Shown here: positions 1-10,612 of the stretch, piece after piece
Layout: every line of letters starts with the position of its first letter
Numbering within the stretch: the first letter of the stretch is position 1
Assembly (NCBI GenBank): GCA_037355855.1
Contig: CM074762.1
Coordinates: 1,488,001 to 1,552,000 of the forward strand
DNA: 64,000 nt
Source: Pseudo-nitzschia pungens
Taxonomy: Eukaryota > Bacillariophyta > Bacillariophyceae > Bacillariales > Bacillariaceae
Reading direction: 5' to 3'
The notes under the pieces: generated by a model
What the model saw: the letters and a program-made list of their open reading frames with translations, nothing else
The model's database searches: none
Told to the model about the DNA's origin: nothing
Made by a program: the position numbers and the translations under genes

Positions 1-32
1 CCAAACGAACAATACGATACAGATCGATGCGC

Positions 33-995
33 TCAAAGACCTTCCCACAATTGGGGCAACTGAGACTTAAGGCTCATGTTCACACGTTTGTGGAGTATCG
101 CATCGAATTGCTCCTCCTCCAATTCCCGAGTCGATTTTCCTTCATTTCCTAACGTTTCCGACGTGATGAAAACTGTCCGAGAAGCCCAGCTTCTTGCCGG
201 CTTGCAAATTCTTGAAGGAATCTTCGAAATAGCATATTCGTCGGTTGCGGGCAGGTAATGGACGACAAAGAGTCATTGGTGTTTTCGACATTCGGGAACA
301 AGTATCCCAAAACTCTCGCAAAGGCTTCGGGTTCGGGTTTACACACCCTCGATTCGAGGAAATCTGTTCCTAGAACGGCATCGAACAGATCGGAAACGCC
401 CAACAGGTGGAGTATTTCATTGGCGGAGGACTCGGGCGCATTGGTGAAGACAACCTTTTTCATCCGCGACGGAAAGGACTTCCAAAAACACGCGAAGGGC
501 GTCGTCTTTCGAAAAGTATTTGGCGGCCCCCTTCCGTATGTATTCGTCGTAGTATTTCGAGTCAAAGACGTATCCCTCTCCAAGGAGACCCCGCTTGGTA
601 AGATTGTATTTGTCAAAAATGGGTTTCCATGCGTGCTGGGCTTCTTCCAGCGTTGTAATGGCATCAAACTTCCCCCCTCTGCTTTCTACCATGAATTTAA
701 AGATATTGGAGTGTATTTCCTCTTCGTATCCGCAAGAATGATCATATAATGTTCCATCCAAGTCGAACAAGAGGACATCTATCCGGTCGTCATTGTCGTC
801 TGCTAATGCTTCTCCTGCACAAGAGCTCCGAACGCTGCATTCGTTCTCTCTTTCGGCTTCAAAATCATGTTGCCGTGGTGTCATTCTTGTGTACTGTACT
901 TGCAACGATATCGCAGTTCTGTTTACTATTCTTGGAACAATGACGCTGGTAAGATTACTGTGCTCCGACAGTGAATACAGCACCTTGTACGGCAT
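33..995 (-). CDS. HAD-superfamily phosphatase, pyrimidine 5'-nucleotidase (SDT1/PHM8) type, frame-broken
   Basis: Seen: the nucleophile motif DLDGT (about residues 79-83), a motif II block VVFTNAPE, a lysine block CKPEPEAF and an acidic motif III FEDSFKNL, in the order expected of a HAD hydrolase. Motifs I, II and III lie in different reading frames. Reading through needs one base skipped near 479 (GAA g TCC), near 235 (AAT a TGC) and near 180 (TTC t CGG). The three +1 shifts restore the starting frame, which then runs to a clean end LPQLWEGL and TGA at 33-35. Known: the SDT1/PHM8 group dephosphorylates nucleoside monophosphates in the cytosol. The first ATG is at 995; another at 884 lies closer to the conserved core. 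It could be a recent pseudogene, a gene with uncorrected sequence errors, or a recoded gene. The family call is firm; the exact substrate is not. Confidence 0.72.
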
Positions 996-1519
996 CTGTT
1001 TCTTCCAGTTTCAGTCGCACTTCGCACCTGTACGGTAAGATCTTACGTTCCCTCACTCGATTGTTGTATCGGTACAGGTTTGCTACGAGGTCTGCCGGTA
1101 ACCTTACCGTAACCGTATGCTACCATGCTAAGGTTACTGCTCTTTTCGGGACGAAGATATTCCACGTGGAATGTCGAAATTAGTGGAATCGTAACAGGGG
1201 TTTTCTATGGAAGGTTTTCTTTCAATCCTGGATCCTTGGCATGGATTTCCTCTTCGTCCCGTCGCCTCTTTTTCTCCTTCCTCGTGGTGCACAAAACTGC
1301 AATTGCATCTGCATCACACCGGTATTGTATATGTAACACCACATTCCATCACCTCCAGCTAAACCCATCCATCGAATTCATTTCGAGGCACCTGCACCCG
1401 TTATATTTTATCGTCACATTCACTTCAACCGAGAAAGAAATGATTACTACCACCCAGAAACTTCGCCAGTGGTGTCCTGGCAAGGCGGATATGCTGTGCC
1501 GGATGGCAACCATTGTCGG
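996..1519. other. Intergenic, divergent promoter region
   Basis: This stretch lies between the HAD gene (-) and the TPR gene (+), so it probably carries both promoters. It holds a GTAACCTTAC motif at about 1097-1106, followed by CGTAACCG, and a pyrimidine-rich run at about 1250-1290. No conserved ORF was recognised. Confidence 0.5.
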
Positions 1520-3538
1520 ATGTCCGTGGGCCGGCAAAACCCGCAAGCACCTTCTTCTTCGTCCGTGCCATCGTCTTCTGTTGTTCCCCAATATTCAAAT
1601 CACAGGAGCTTCTCGTCTTTCCGCCGGAGCGTACCGCTCTCGATGATGGCAAAGCTCGAAATCTTGTCACTGGGAAACGAAGATGTAAAATCCGGTATTT
1701 TGGCACAAATCATGCCCGTCAATTCCATGGTGCGAGCAGGTGATGTCGTGGCAACCGTCTTGATACCTCCGCGGATCCAGACTATTCCGAAGAGTAGCGT
1801 TGAAGAAGAGGATTCCGATTCCAAAGATGATCAGCAGGAAGTGGAGGAGTTGGCCATTTATGCACCCAAGACGGGTAGAATAACAGAAGTCTTTCACCAG
1901 ATCCGGGATCCGGTTTCGATCGGAGATTTTTTACTGGACATTGACGATACGGATTTTCAAGCCGATATCAAGGCTTTGGAAGATCAGTTGCAAAAGCTGA
2001 CGACTGATCAGCAGGGTCAACCGAAACTCGGAGATGAGTACGTGAAAACATTGTTGGACATCAAGGACCCGTTCCGTCTGCAAACAATCGTGCAACACAT
2101 TCCAGACCAATTTCAAACGCAAACGTTGCCGCTGTACGAGCGTCTGCTGGAGCTCCAAAAAGACGACCTTGCCGAGCTCGCCAAAATTCACACACAATTA
2201 GGTGTCGTCCTCTACAAGCTGGGGGATCTCGAAATGACGCTGCAGCATCTTCACAAGGCGTTGGAGTCCCGACAAGAAGCGCTGGGCGGTGACCATCCCC
2301 AGGTTGCGGCCACCTGTATCCATTTAGGCGCCTTGTACCGAAATGCGGGAGATTTTGAGAGTTCGCTGAAGCATATGCAGCAGGCTCTCGAGATCCAGAA
2401 GAAGTCCCTCGGAGAGGATCACCCCGTCGTGGCATCGAGTTACAACAACATCGGTGCTTTGCACTACCAGATCAACGACTTTCCCAAGGCGGTTCGAGAG
2501 TACGAAAATGCTCTCGAGATTCATCTGAAGAACAAGGGTGAGTTGCATCCCGACACAGCTGGAACCTATCACAATCTTGGTGTTGCCTGGAAACACTTGG
2601 GCGATTACAACACGGCCCAAGAAAATCTTCTGAAGGCCCTGCACATTCGCCAGGAGCAATACAAACTACAAGAAGAAGAACTGTCACGCATTGGCGAAGA
2701 AGGCAATGCCACACCACCATCTGATTCTGCTGCTTCTGATGTAGCAGTCAGTCATACAGCCTTGGGTCAACTTTACGCAGAAATGGTCAACTGTGAAGCT
2801 GCCATGGAACAATACGAAGCCGCGCTTGCCATACAACAAAAGATATACGGACCCGACTCACCGATGACGGCAACCAGCCACAACAACATCGGTGCAGTTC
2901 ATTATGAGAGAGGCCAATTTTCCGATGCCCTAGAAGTCTATCAGAAAGGTCTTGAAATTTTGCGTGCCAAAGAACCCAGCCACCCCGATACAGCGGCATC
3001 CTGGAACAACGTTGGATTAACTCATCTAAAAATGGGAAATGCCGACAAGGCTTTAGAACACCATCAAGAGGCACGCCAAATTCTCGGCCGTCTCTACGGA
3101 CGGAATCATCCGAATCTGGCCACGACCATTGGAAGCATTGGAAATGTGTACAAGGCCCAAGAACAATGGGAGGAGGCTCTGGGTGAGTACCGAGTGGCAC
3201 ACGAGTTGCTCGCATCGGCTCTGGGCACTACCCACCACCCGGACGTGGCAAGCTCCTTCAACAACATGGGTTTGGTCCTGAGTCACCTGCCCGACCGGGA
3301 AGAAGAAGCACTGGACAATTACCGTGCCGCCTGCGAGGCGTTCGAGAAATCCTTGGGGTCCGAACATCCTCACGTCGGGTCGTGCAGATACAACATTGCC
3401 CTGATGCTCCAATCCCAGGATCGCAAGGAGGAGGCGAAAGAAGAGTTCGAGACGGCGAGAGAGATATGGACGACGCACTTTGGTCCGGGTCACGTACACA
3501 CCGAGGCCGCGCAAAAGGGAGTGGACGAATGCAGCTGA
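1520..3538 (+). CDS. Kinesin-light-chain-type TPR protein with N-terminal lipoyl/biotinyl-like domain
   Basis: About 672 residues from the ATG at 1520; further ATGs at 1643 and 1646 are possible starts. Residues 1-43 are Ser/Arg-rich (RSFSSFRRSVPLS) and resemble a mitochondrial presequence. Residues about 44-140 look like a split biotinyl/lipoyl hammerhead: LEILSLG..., then IMPVNSMVRAGDVVATV, an acidic insert, then YAPKTGRITEVF and VSIGDFLLDID. No DKA/MKM lysine tip is seen, so it is probably not lipoylated or biotinylated. From about residue 200 to the end run roughly ten TPRs of about 42 residues of kinesin-light-chain type, with A..YNNIG/LG.....G....A and G..HP..A signatures. Known: such TPRs bind peptides. 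The fusion suggests an adaptor for an acyl-carrying or organellar complex, which is inference. No frame break was seen. Confidence 0.85.
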   Translation: MSVGRQNPQAPSSSSVPSSSVVPQYSNHRSFSSFRRSVPLSMMAKLEILSLGNEDVKSGILAQIMPVNSMVRAGDVVATVLIPPRIQTIPKSSVEEEDSDSKDDQQEVEELAIYAPKTGRITEVFHQIRDPVSIGDFLLDIDDTDFQADIKALEDQLQKLTTDQQGQPKLGDEYVKTLLDIKDPFRLQTIVQHIPDQFQTQTLPLYERLLELQKDDLAELAKIHTQLGVVLYKLGDLEMTLQHLHKALESRQEALGGDHPQVAATCIHLGALYRNAGDFESSLKHMQQALEIQKKSLGEDHPVVASSYNNIGALHYQINDFPKAVREYENALEIHLKNKGELHPDTAGTYHNLGVAWKHLGDYNTAQENLLKALHIRQEQYKLQEEELSRIGEEGNATPPSDSAASDVAVSHTALGQLYAEMVNCEAAMEQYEAALAIQQKIYGPDSPMTATSHNNIGAVHYERGQFSDALEVYQKGLEILRAKEPSHPDTAASWNNVGLTHLKMGNADKALEHHQEARQILGRLYGRNHPNLATTIGSIGNVYKAQEQWEEALGEYRVAHELLASALGTTHHPDVASSFNNMGLVLSHLPDREEEALDNYRAACEAFEKSLGSEHPHVGSCRYNIALMLQSQDRKEEAKEEFETAREIWTTHFGPGHVHTEAAQKGVDECS

Positions 3539-4575
3539 GAAATCAGCTGGCCTGCCGTAGCTTCGCAAAATTTGTACAATTGTATCGAATACCATAGATG
3601 TCATTAAAGGGAAAAGTAATGCTACTGCTGAAATTGTATCGTTTGCCGCACGTTATTCAAGAAGGATCTATCTGATTCACACATGCGTAGGTTGAAACAG
3701 CCAATGGTATTGCTTCTATGGTCTAGATTGCTCTGGGCGCTTTCAAAAAGATTCGACACTCCAAAATCGTTTTGTCAACCTGTCCTGAGGAGAGTTTGCT
3801 TCCATCAACGTCATATGTTCAAGTCATGACGGATCATGATGAGACTACGTGTATTCTGTATTCACGCTTCTTGGATGCATAATAAAAGTATCCGCTAATG
3901 CCCTAAAAAATTCATAAATTCTGTTGCGTTTAAATAGATCAAAGCGTTGCGGGGTAGTTCAACTACGTAAATTTCCGACAGAAGACAAGAACTTTCGAGT
4001 TTCTTGCTATTCCCCGAATATTATATACCTTTTCAACGCATACTTAAATCGGAAAAGAAAAATCTTCTCTGTCCCGCAAATGTTTTGCTTAAGCCTAATC
4101 TATCGATAAAGAAAAATCTTTCCGGTTCTCCAACGCGTCCATCGCAAAAACCAAAAGAACATCCGAAAAGAGCGCCTTTTCATTCTTGTATGCAAAGTTT
4201 CTTTGTCCCAACATCGCACATGCGAATCCGATCTCCCCAATAATTCCTTTACCAGGTAATTACCGTACATGAAGTGATCAAGTCACATACTGTACGGTTG
4301 ACATCGATGACGACTTTGCATCCACTATCGCCACAGCAGAAAACTGTCTCCACTCAGAGGAAGGATGAAGAACGTTCGAGAAGGGGCGAGTCAAACAAAC
4401 TGTTGATTTTATAGAAATTACTGAGGCTGGAACTATTGTTGTCGGCACGACGCACGACGCAGAAACTTCTGTTCGACGACTTAATCGACAGAAACGCGCC
4501 TTGTGACTAGCCGTCGGCTCTGTTGACACGCAAGACTCCCTCGAAAATAGAACTATATGCAGATGTACCATCGCT
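3539..4575. other. Intergenic, no gene seen
   Basis: AT-rich sequence between two plus-strand genes. It contains GGTAATTACCGTAC near 4255-4268, related to the dispersed GTAA/TTAC motifs. Short ORFs here show no conserved feature. Confidence 0.45.
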
Positions 4576-7500
4576 ATGACAAGACGAAAAACTTCAAAAC
4601 GCAACAAGCACTGGGGCTTTGTTCGCGACACATTTCGCCAGATATACCTCGCAAAAGCATTCACGTCTGGATCGCGAGAAACCAAAACCAACAATGTAGA
4701 TGGTGAGACTGATGCCGACGAGGCGATGCCCGTTCAATCGTTGTCTCCGTCGAAACCGTTATCAGTGGCAGCAAAGCTATATCTCAAACAAGAGGCCCAT
4801 AGACGAAGGCGTCTCTTTCTACAAAAGGTGAAGGCGGAAGAAACCTTCATTTGCAAAACGCTCGGGATGGATCACTCCGGAATGTGCATTCGCCACCCAA
4901 ACCAATACATTTTTCAAATTCCTCAACACGAGTCAATTTTCAAGACATCGTATTCGGACATTGGAAAAGCTGTTGAGATCGTCAACACATGTCGGATTTG
5001 TCGATCGGAAGCATGCTATGGTACGAAAAACGGGGGCGTTTTGCACCGGCACAAACCAGGCATGATCGGCGTCATCAAAGAGGTCCAGCAACTTCAATCC
5101 AACCGCACAGAATGGAAGAAAAGGACCAATATTCTCGGAATGAAAACAAGTCATCACAGTGATTCCATTCGATCCCACGCCAGATCGATGCAGTTGAAAC
5201 GGGGCGCAAACGGGAACGCTCGTTTGGATGACAGCAATGGTGATGGTGATGGTGGTGGTGATAAGACAGATGACGATAGCGAAGCGAACGAAGACGAATT
5301 CGGTTCAATGACCCCCGACGAATGGGTCGATTTTGCGCGTTTTCGCATTCTCCAGGTGCGTTCCTGGGAAGACCGCTTTGCCATCAAAAACCATCCTATT
5401 TTTTGTCACTACTTCAAGATGCTTCAATTCGGTGTGCCATTGGAAGCCGTAAAATACCACGTCACAATAGATGGCTACCCTTCTTCTATCATGGACTTGA
5501 ATCCAAATCGATCTCTCGAACTGCAATTAGACCAACTCGACGAAACCACCCTCGAAACTCTTTGTTTCTTGACGGTTCTCAACAACAGTGGTAGGAGCAG
5601 CAAAACTAATGACACGAACAGAGATTGTGGGAATTCCATGAGTGACGACTCGAATTATGATGATTGGAATAACCCTACCATCGACATTAGCATTCCCGAT
5701 ACGATGCAAAGATTGGTGTCTGCATTTCGACGTCGACGATCCAACCAGATCTTTGCTACTTCTGCCCTGTTTGACGAGACAAAGTACACACTCGCGGAAC
5801 GAAAAAACAACAAAGCATCGCTAACCAAATATGGCACCCAGAATCACTCTGCAACGAGTTTGGTCGAGGGAGAAACGAAGAGAAGTCGAAAGGGCCGAAA
5901 AGGCAAGCAAAATGCGGATCTCTCCATGACTGGCGGTCGAGAGCCTTTACGGATCCTGCAGAAGATTTGTGAGATGGATGTCGGACAGAAAAAAGATTCA
6001 CCGAACAAAAAAATCAGGCAAAACAGACAATTGAGATCGAAGTCGTTCGACGCATTAAATGGGAGATGCGTTCTCTTGGAAGAAAGTCCGCTTCCCCAAC
6101 ATTTTTCGGAGCATGATCGTCCCGAGAGTCAAAGGAGTTCGAGAGGATTAAATCTGTCAAGTCCCAGACGTCGGTACAAAGCAAACAGTTCGAAACAGTT
6201 GGAGAGATCCGAACACAAAAATCGTCGCACCCACCAAGGTTCAAGATGCTCCGAAGATAAATCAGGGCACCAGCACCGTCATAGTGATAGAAGCTCGAGA
6301 AGATCGGATGAGAGATCCGGTCACAAAAATCGTCTGAGCCAAAGAAGTTCGAGAAAATTGGATTACACGTCAGGGAACGAAAACCATCGCAGCCAAAAAA
6401 GTTTGAGTCTGATTACCACATCATTGGATGGTCAGTCGGCTTACAAACATTGTCACAATGACAGCACATCGGGAGCTTTTGCAGGAACACAAGACGATTC
6501 ATCGCTCGAAATTCGTCGCAAACATCAGAATGGACTGAAAAGTTCTACCGGAAGTTCATTCCCCAGACGAGGGATGTATGCGAAGGGTATGGATCTGCGA
6601 ACGGAAGCGAAACAACCTTCAGCGCTTTCGTCTCAGGGACAGTTGATGGGTACGATATCAGCGTCTCGAAACATTAATGATCCGTCAAACCAAGCCATAC
6701 CCGACGAAATCAAATTTCCGATGGAACACGCGAAGGAAACAAATCTTGTTGAAGACTCCCGATCACAATCACACTTGAGACCGAGTCAAACTCTAGAGGA
6801 GCAATCTGTTCAGTCTTCCACTTCGGAGGAATCATCCTCTTCAGAAGAGTCAACCTCCTCTGATGAATCTTCCTCCGGGGATGAACCTCCGATCAAGGAA
6901 ATCATTCTCTATGACATGGATGCTGATTATAGTTTGACCAGAACGCTCCCAATTGAGTTAGAATTGGACGCATTACTTAAGCGGGATTCGGGAACGACGG
7001 ACTACGTCACAAAATTAAAGGCAACGGCGTATGATGACAATAATGACCGCGTTTCTTCTATCGGACAAAGCATAGGTAGTTACTCAAAAGACGATGTTTC
7101 TTCTGTTGATGAGAACGTTGAAAAGATGCAAGATAAGTTGATGGATGCTTTGAGTATTATATCCGAAAGGAATACAACAATCGATGATCTTCGCGAAGAC
7201 TTAAAGAGAAAAGAAGAGGAAATCAATGATCTGCGACGTCAAATAGAAGAAATGAACCATGAATCAAGTGAAAGACGCCAAAGGAAGTCACGTAGACGAC
7301 ATCATTCTAACAGTAAAACTAGAAACTCTATGAACAAAAACAAAGACCAAGCAATTGACAAACCTCCACCTAAACGGAAGCATCAGAAGGAACAAAAAAT
7401 TACTATCCGCGGAAGCAGCTTTACTGATGAAAACGATTTCAACGAACTGAAACATACGGACAAGGGGATGGTACATCATGACAGAGATGCATATAAGCAA

Positions 7501-9018
7501 AGAGTGAAACCTGTCCAGACATCATTTCATTCCTGGACGTGGAGCAGCAACGACTCACTGGAGCGATATTCTTCGCATCCAAATCCAATGATACATGTAA
7601 ACAATAGGTCTCAGAGAAGCAGGAGTCACTCCAATGGGAACAATCGCAGCCGAGTTTGCAATGTCACAAAAGCCAAGCAGAAGGATGAATCTTTTTCTCG
7701 CAGAAGCGAACGTTCCGAGAAATGTAGTTTCATGAAAGATTTCAGTAACAATGGTAATGGTTCTCGCAGAAACGAGCACAGTGCACTGTCGGTCGACCGA
7801 AGCCTGGAGAGAGAGCTCAGAACTGGTCCTCGTTCCAGTCAGAGAAACTTAAAATCACGTGACGGAAGTCTCAGATCTGTTAGAAGTCGAGGCAACTCAA
7901 AATCATTTGTTCATACTTTGCAAAGGGAGCTGAGGCCTGGCTCCTCGAGTGCAAGAAATCATTCTCGGACGCCTTGGCGGACCTCCACGTCACCCGATAG
8001 AAGTATCAGAAGTGGTTCTCGCAGAAGTCGGCAAGCAGCAGATGGTAACCTCGAAGGGGAAGCCAGAGATAGCCCCAATACAAGTTTCTTCACCACCAAC
8101 CTACCGGATGGCCCGACTTCAAAAAATCGTTATAGAGCAGGGCTCACCGACCAATTACAAGATGAAAGCATGAGGAGTATGTCCCGCAGAAGTCAGAATA
8201 CTTTCAACTCACAAGATCTTAAAAATGATTCAAGAAAAATGATACAACACAGAGGGGTCAACACTGGAAGCACTGAAGTTGACCCTAGTCGTAACTCGAA
8301 TTGTAAGGAGATTCTGTCTCAGTGTTTTGAACGATTAAGCAAGGACGTTCCAACAACGATAAATCAAGAAAATGCAAGTTTGAATGGCACTTCCCTAAGC
8401 TTTACTTTGCATTCAGGGGACGGCTCTTCTGCTGAGGTTAGAAACAATGACATCCGATTGAGTAACAGGGAACTAGAGAAATCATTGCGTCAGAGACAAA
8501 AAGAAGGCGTCGGTAAAAGTCAACGAAGAAGCGATGCTGAACCTGTTGTGGCAGCAGTTGAGCACAAACGAAGACGCAAGCACAGGAGTAAAGGAACAAG
8601 GAGAAAGCACATCAAAAAAGCAAAGGAAGGCTCGAGTTTGCTCACTCGTGGAAGCAACATCATGGAGACCAACCACAACGCAAATCCATCGCACCCTGGA
8701 GAAGACGATGAGCTGCGAAAAGAGGCAAAAGAATCGGCTTCATTAAAAGCTCGTGCCATTGCCTCAGCGCAACCTCAGCGGACCATGTCCGCCGTGACAG
8801 AGAACAACAAGACTGCTGATCGTGTGGCATTCAATGCGCATTCCCGAAGCAAATCGTTGACTTATGAGAAAGCGCAGAAAATGGATGGGCTAGCCAAAGG
8901 AAGTTTCAGGGGTGAGCGAAAGGTAGGGGGGATTAGATTAGGAGACAACAGACAGAAGAAGGCGACGAAGGAAGTCATTCTAAATTTGTTCCAAAACTTG
9001 ATAGATAACAAGACATAA
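4576..9018 (+). CDS. Large disordered Ser/Arg-rich protein with CCDC53-like motif and coiled coil
   Basis: 1480 residues from an ATG in one uninterrupted exon. N-terminal part: a Cys/His block (MCIRHPNQY ... TCRICRSEAC) that could bind zinc. Around residues 275-320 follows NHPIFCHYFKMLQFGVP, then AVKYHV and DGYPSSIMDLNPN. This matches the Y-x-K-M-L-x-x-G-V-P ... AV ... DG ... I-x-D-L pattern found in WASH-subunit CCDC53-like and formin-associated sequences and in many diatom proteins. The rest is low-complexity Ser/Arg/His/Asn with repeated RSSRR.DE.SGHKN units, an acidic Ser run (EESSSSEESTSSDESSSGDE), a predicted coiled coil at about residues 850-900 (LREDLKRKEEEINDLRRQIEEM) and many basic RS-like stretches. 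Function unknown; a cytoskeletal or nuclear scaffold is inferred from the motif and composition only. Confidence 0.8.
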   Translation: MTRRKTSKRNKHWGFVRDTFRQIYLAKAFTSGSRETKTNNVDGETDADEAMPVQSLSPSKPLSVAAKLYLKQEAHRRRRLFLQKVKAEETFICKTLGMDHSGMCIRHPNQYIFQIPQHESIFKTSYSDIGKAVEIVNTCRICRSEACYGTKNGGVLHRHKPGMIGVIKEVQQLQSNRTEWKKRTNILGMKTSHHSDSIRSHARSMQLKRGANGNARLDDSNGDGDGGGDKTDDDSEANEDEFGSMTPDEWVDFARFRILQVRSWEDRFAIKNHPIFCHYFKMLQFGVPLEAVKYHVTIDGYPSSIMDLNPNRSLELQLDQLDETTLETLCFLTVLNNSGRSSKTNDTNRDCGNSMSDDSNYDDWNNPTIDISIPDTMQRLVSAFRRRRSNQIFATSALFDETKYTLAERKNNKASLTKYGTQNHSATSLVEGETKRSRKGRKGKQNADLSMTGGREPLRILQKICEMDVGQKKDSPNKKIRQNRQLRSKSFDALNGRCVLLEESPLPQHFSEHDRPESQRSSRGLNLSSPRRRYKANSSKQLERSEHKNRRTHQGSRCSEDKSGHQHRHSDRSSRRSDERSGHKNRLSQRSSRKLDYTSGNENHRSQKSLSLITTSLDGQSAYKHCHNDSTSGAFAGTQDDSSLEIRRKHQNGLKSSTGSSFPRRGMYAKGMDLRTEAKQPSALSSQGQLMGTISASRNINDPSNQAIPDEIKFPMEHAKETNLVEDSRSQSHLRPSQTLEEQSVQSSTSEESSSSEESTSSDESSSGDEPPIKEIILYDMDADYSLTRTLPIELELDALLKRDSGTTDYVTKLKATAYDDNNDRVSSIGQSIGSYSKDDVSSVDENVEKMQDKLMDALSIISERNTTIDDLREDLKRKEEEINDLRRQIEEMNHESSERRQRKSRRRHHSNSKTRNSMNKNKDQAIDKPPPKRKHQKEQKITIRGSSFTDENDFNELKHTDKGMVHHDRDAYKQRVKPVQTSFHSWTWSSNDSLERYSSHPNPMIHVNNRSQRSRSHSNGNNRSRVCNVTKAKQKDESFSRRSERSEKCSFMKDFSNNGNGSRRNEHSALSVDRSLERELRTGPRSSQRNLKSRDGSLRSVRSRGNSKSFVHTLQRELRPGSSSARNHSRTPWRTSTSPDRSIRSGSRRSRQAADGNLEGEARDSPNTSFFTTNLPDGPTSKNRYRAGLTDQLQDESMRSMSRRSQNTFNSQDLKNDSRKMIQHRGVNTGSTEVDPSRNSNCKEILSQCFERLSKDVPTTINQENASLNGTSLSFTLHSGDGSSAEVRNNDIRLSNRELEKSLRQRQKEGVGKSQRRSDAEPVVAAVEHKRRRKHRSKGTRRKHIKKAKEGSSLLTRGSNIMETNHNANPSHPGEDDELRKEAKESASLKARAIASAQPQRTMSAVTENNKTADRVAFNAHSRSKSLTYEKAQKMDGLAKGSFRGERKVGGIRLGDNRQKKATKEVILNLFQNLIDNKT

Positions 9019-9305
9019 AGATGAATCTAGGTTCAGAGGAAACTTTCGCCGACGAACTGGACGAGCTGTTTTCCAAAGAAGATAGATATAAGAATAAAGT
9101 GTACATAGACTTGAGTGCACGAAACGGCCTATCCTCTCAAGCGATAGACCGCTACGTAATATGACCATACGACTTAGATCGTGACGAATCGGTTGGTTGC
9201 ATACTGCGCTGCATCTTTCTACGATAGACTAATTTGTGAATTGCAAAGTTGTCCACATAAACTATTGCGTTCGTTCTATACTTTCAAAATTTGGTCCAAT
9301 CCATT
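9019..9305. other. Convergent 3' intergenic stretch
   Basis: Short gap between the ends of the disordered-protein gene (+) and the IscA/SufA gene (-). It presumably holds both 3' untranslated regions. Nothing else is recognised. Confidence 0.4.
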
Positions 9306-9932
9306 CTAAACTCCGAAACTCGATCCACAACCGCAGCTTTCTTCCGCATTCGGATTGAAAAACTTGAAACCACCACCAATGAGCTCTTCCGAGTAGTCTA
9401 ATTCCAGTCCGTACAGATACAGCATCGACTTGGCATCCACCACGCATTTGAGCATTTCGGCTGGATACTCGTCGACCTCATCGTCCTCTTGTATGTCCTC
9501 CTCGGTGGAAAAATCCATTACGTAGCTCAACCCCGAGCATCCTCCGTTGCGGACTCCCATTCGCAAGACCATGAATGCATCGGGATTGGGTTGTTTTTCT
9601 CTCAGTTCTCGGAGTCGTTTCATGGCCTTGGGCTTGATGACAATCACGGCATCTTCGGGAACCTCGTAGTCCACGACTTCCTCCTCCTTTTTGTCTTCAC
9701 CGTCGTCGGCGGTCGCGGTTGCTGCAGTGCTTTCGGCGGAGGATTTCAAGAGCGTTACAGGCGATCCGAAAGATCCCGGTGGTTCAATGGTCAAGCAATT
9801 GCCGCTGGTTCTTCTTCGTCTCGCGATGATTGCTGTGTTCGAAAAGGCGACAACGTTCGACTCGAAAGACAACAAAGCGAAACCCGCTAGGATCGCTGCA
9901 TGTAAGTATCCAATAATAAGGGATGGGTTCAT
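9306..9932 (-). CDS. Plastid-targeted A-type Fe-S carrier (IscA/SufA/HesB family)
   Basis: 208 residues from the ATG at 9932; the frame stays open upstream, but the sequence before this ATG is not protein-like. Residues 1-30 form a signal peptide (SLIIGYLHAAILAGFALLSF) with a cleavage-type VVAFSNT and then an Arg-rich stretch, the usual bipartite plastid signal of secondary algae. Residues 95-208 are the HesB-like domain: VIVIKPKAMKRLREL, MGVRNGGCSG, ELIGGGFKFFNPNA and SCGCG. The three conserved cysteines are Cys132, Cys200 and Cys202. Known: A-type carriers receive [2Fe-2S] or [4Fe-4S] clusters from the SUF scaffold and pass them to apoproteins. Divergent from dihydroorotate dehydrogenase, 680 bp away. 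Family and plastid location are well supported; the position within the SUF pathway is inferred. Confidence 0.92.
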   Translation of the reverse strand: MNPSLIIGYLHAAILAGFALLSFESNVVAFSNTAIIARRRRTSGNCLTIEPPGSFGSPVTLLKSSAESTAATATADDGEDKKEEEVVDYEVPEDAVIVIKPKAMKRLRELREKQPNPDAFMVLRMGVRNGGCSGLSYVMDFSTEEDIQEDDEVDEYPAEMLKCVVDAKSMLYLYGLELDYSEELIGGGFKFFNPNAEESCGCGSSFGV

Positions 9933-10612
9933 TTTAATCATGTGGCGGTAGGTGTGTATTGTGCAGTTCTTGCTTGCGGAAAAAACTGAAGGCTGGCACG
10001 GTTTACTCATTGCCCATTCAACGACACTGGCACCGGTAAGGTTACGTTTCACCTCGAGCCCCATGCACCTTCGTTGAAGAATTGAAAAAAAGCCATGGTG
10101 GGTTTCTGTTGGCTGTTTGTTTTGTGGAGAAGGCTCTTTAGTACCGGTACCGGGTAGTAACATTTCAGAATTGGGGGAAATTGATTCTTTTTAGAATGAT
10201 TTCATCATTATTAGGGGGATCAAATCGTGTTTTTGTTATTGGATACGAAGTAAAATCTTACGAAGTAGTAGTAAGTTAGTTAAGTTACCTTATTTAACCT
10301 TGAGGCTACATCGTAACTTACTTGTCTGTCGTCCGTCCTCCCTCCGAAAAATCATTGAGATCTATCATCAAAACGCGATCCATCGAAATCACGACATCCC
10401 TTGATCCTTGATCATCTACAGAATAACGATGATGCTGCCCGTTTTTCTGATGCCTGATCTTCTTCATTGGGCAATCCAATTCCAACGCACGATCCAATAA
10501 CAAAGAAGACTTTGATTCGAATTGCACTGAATCGATCCAACACAATAGAAAGCTCCGATCGATTTTTTTCCAATCCGCGTTTACCACATAAAATCCCGAT
10601 CCCGAAAAGACC
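9933..10612. other. Divergent promoter region with dispersed motifs
   Basis: The gap between the IscA/SufA gene (-) and the dihydroorotate dehydrogenase gene (+). It contains GTAAGGTTAC at about 10036-10045, TACGAAGTA at 10244-10252 and 10259-10267, then several GTTA/TTAC repeats to about 10300. No coding sequence seen. Confidence 0.5.
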
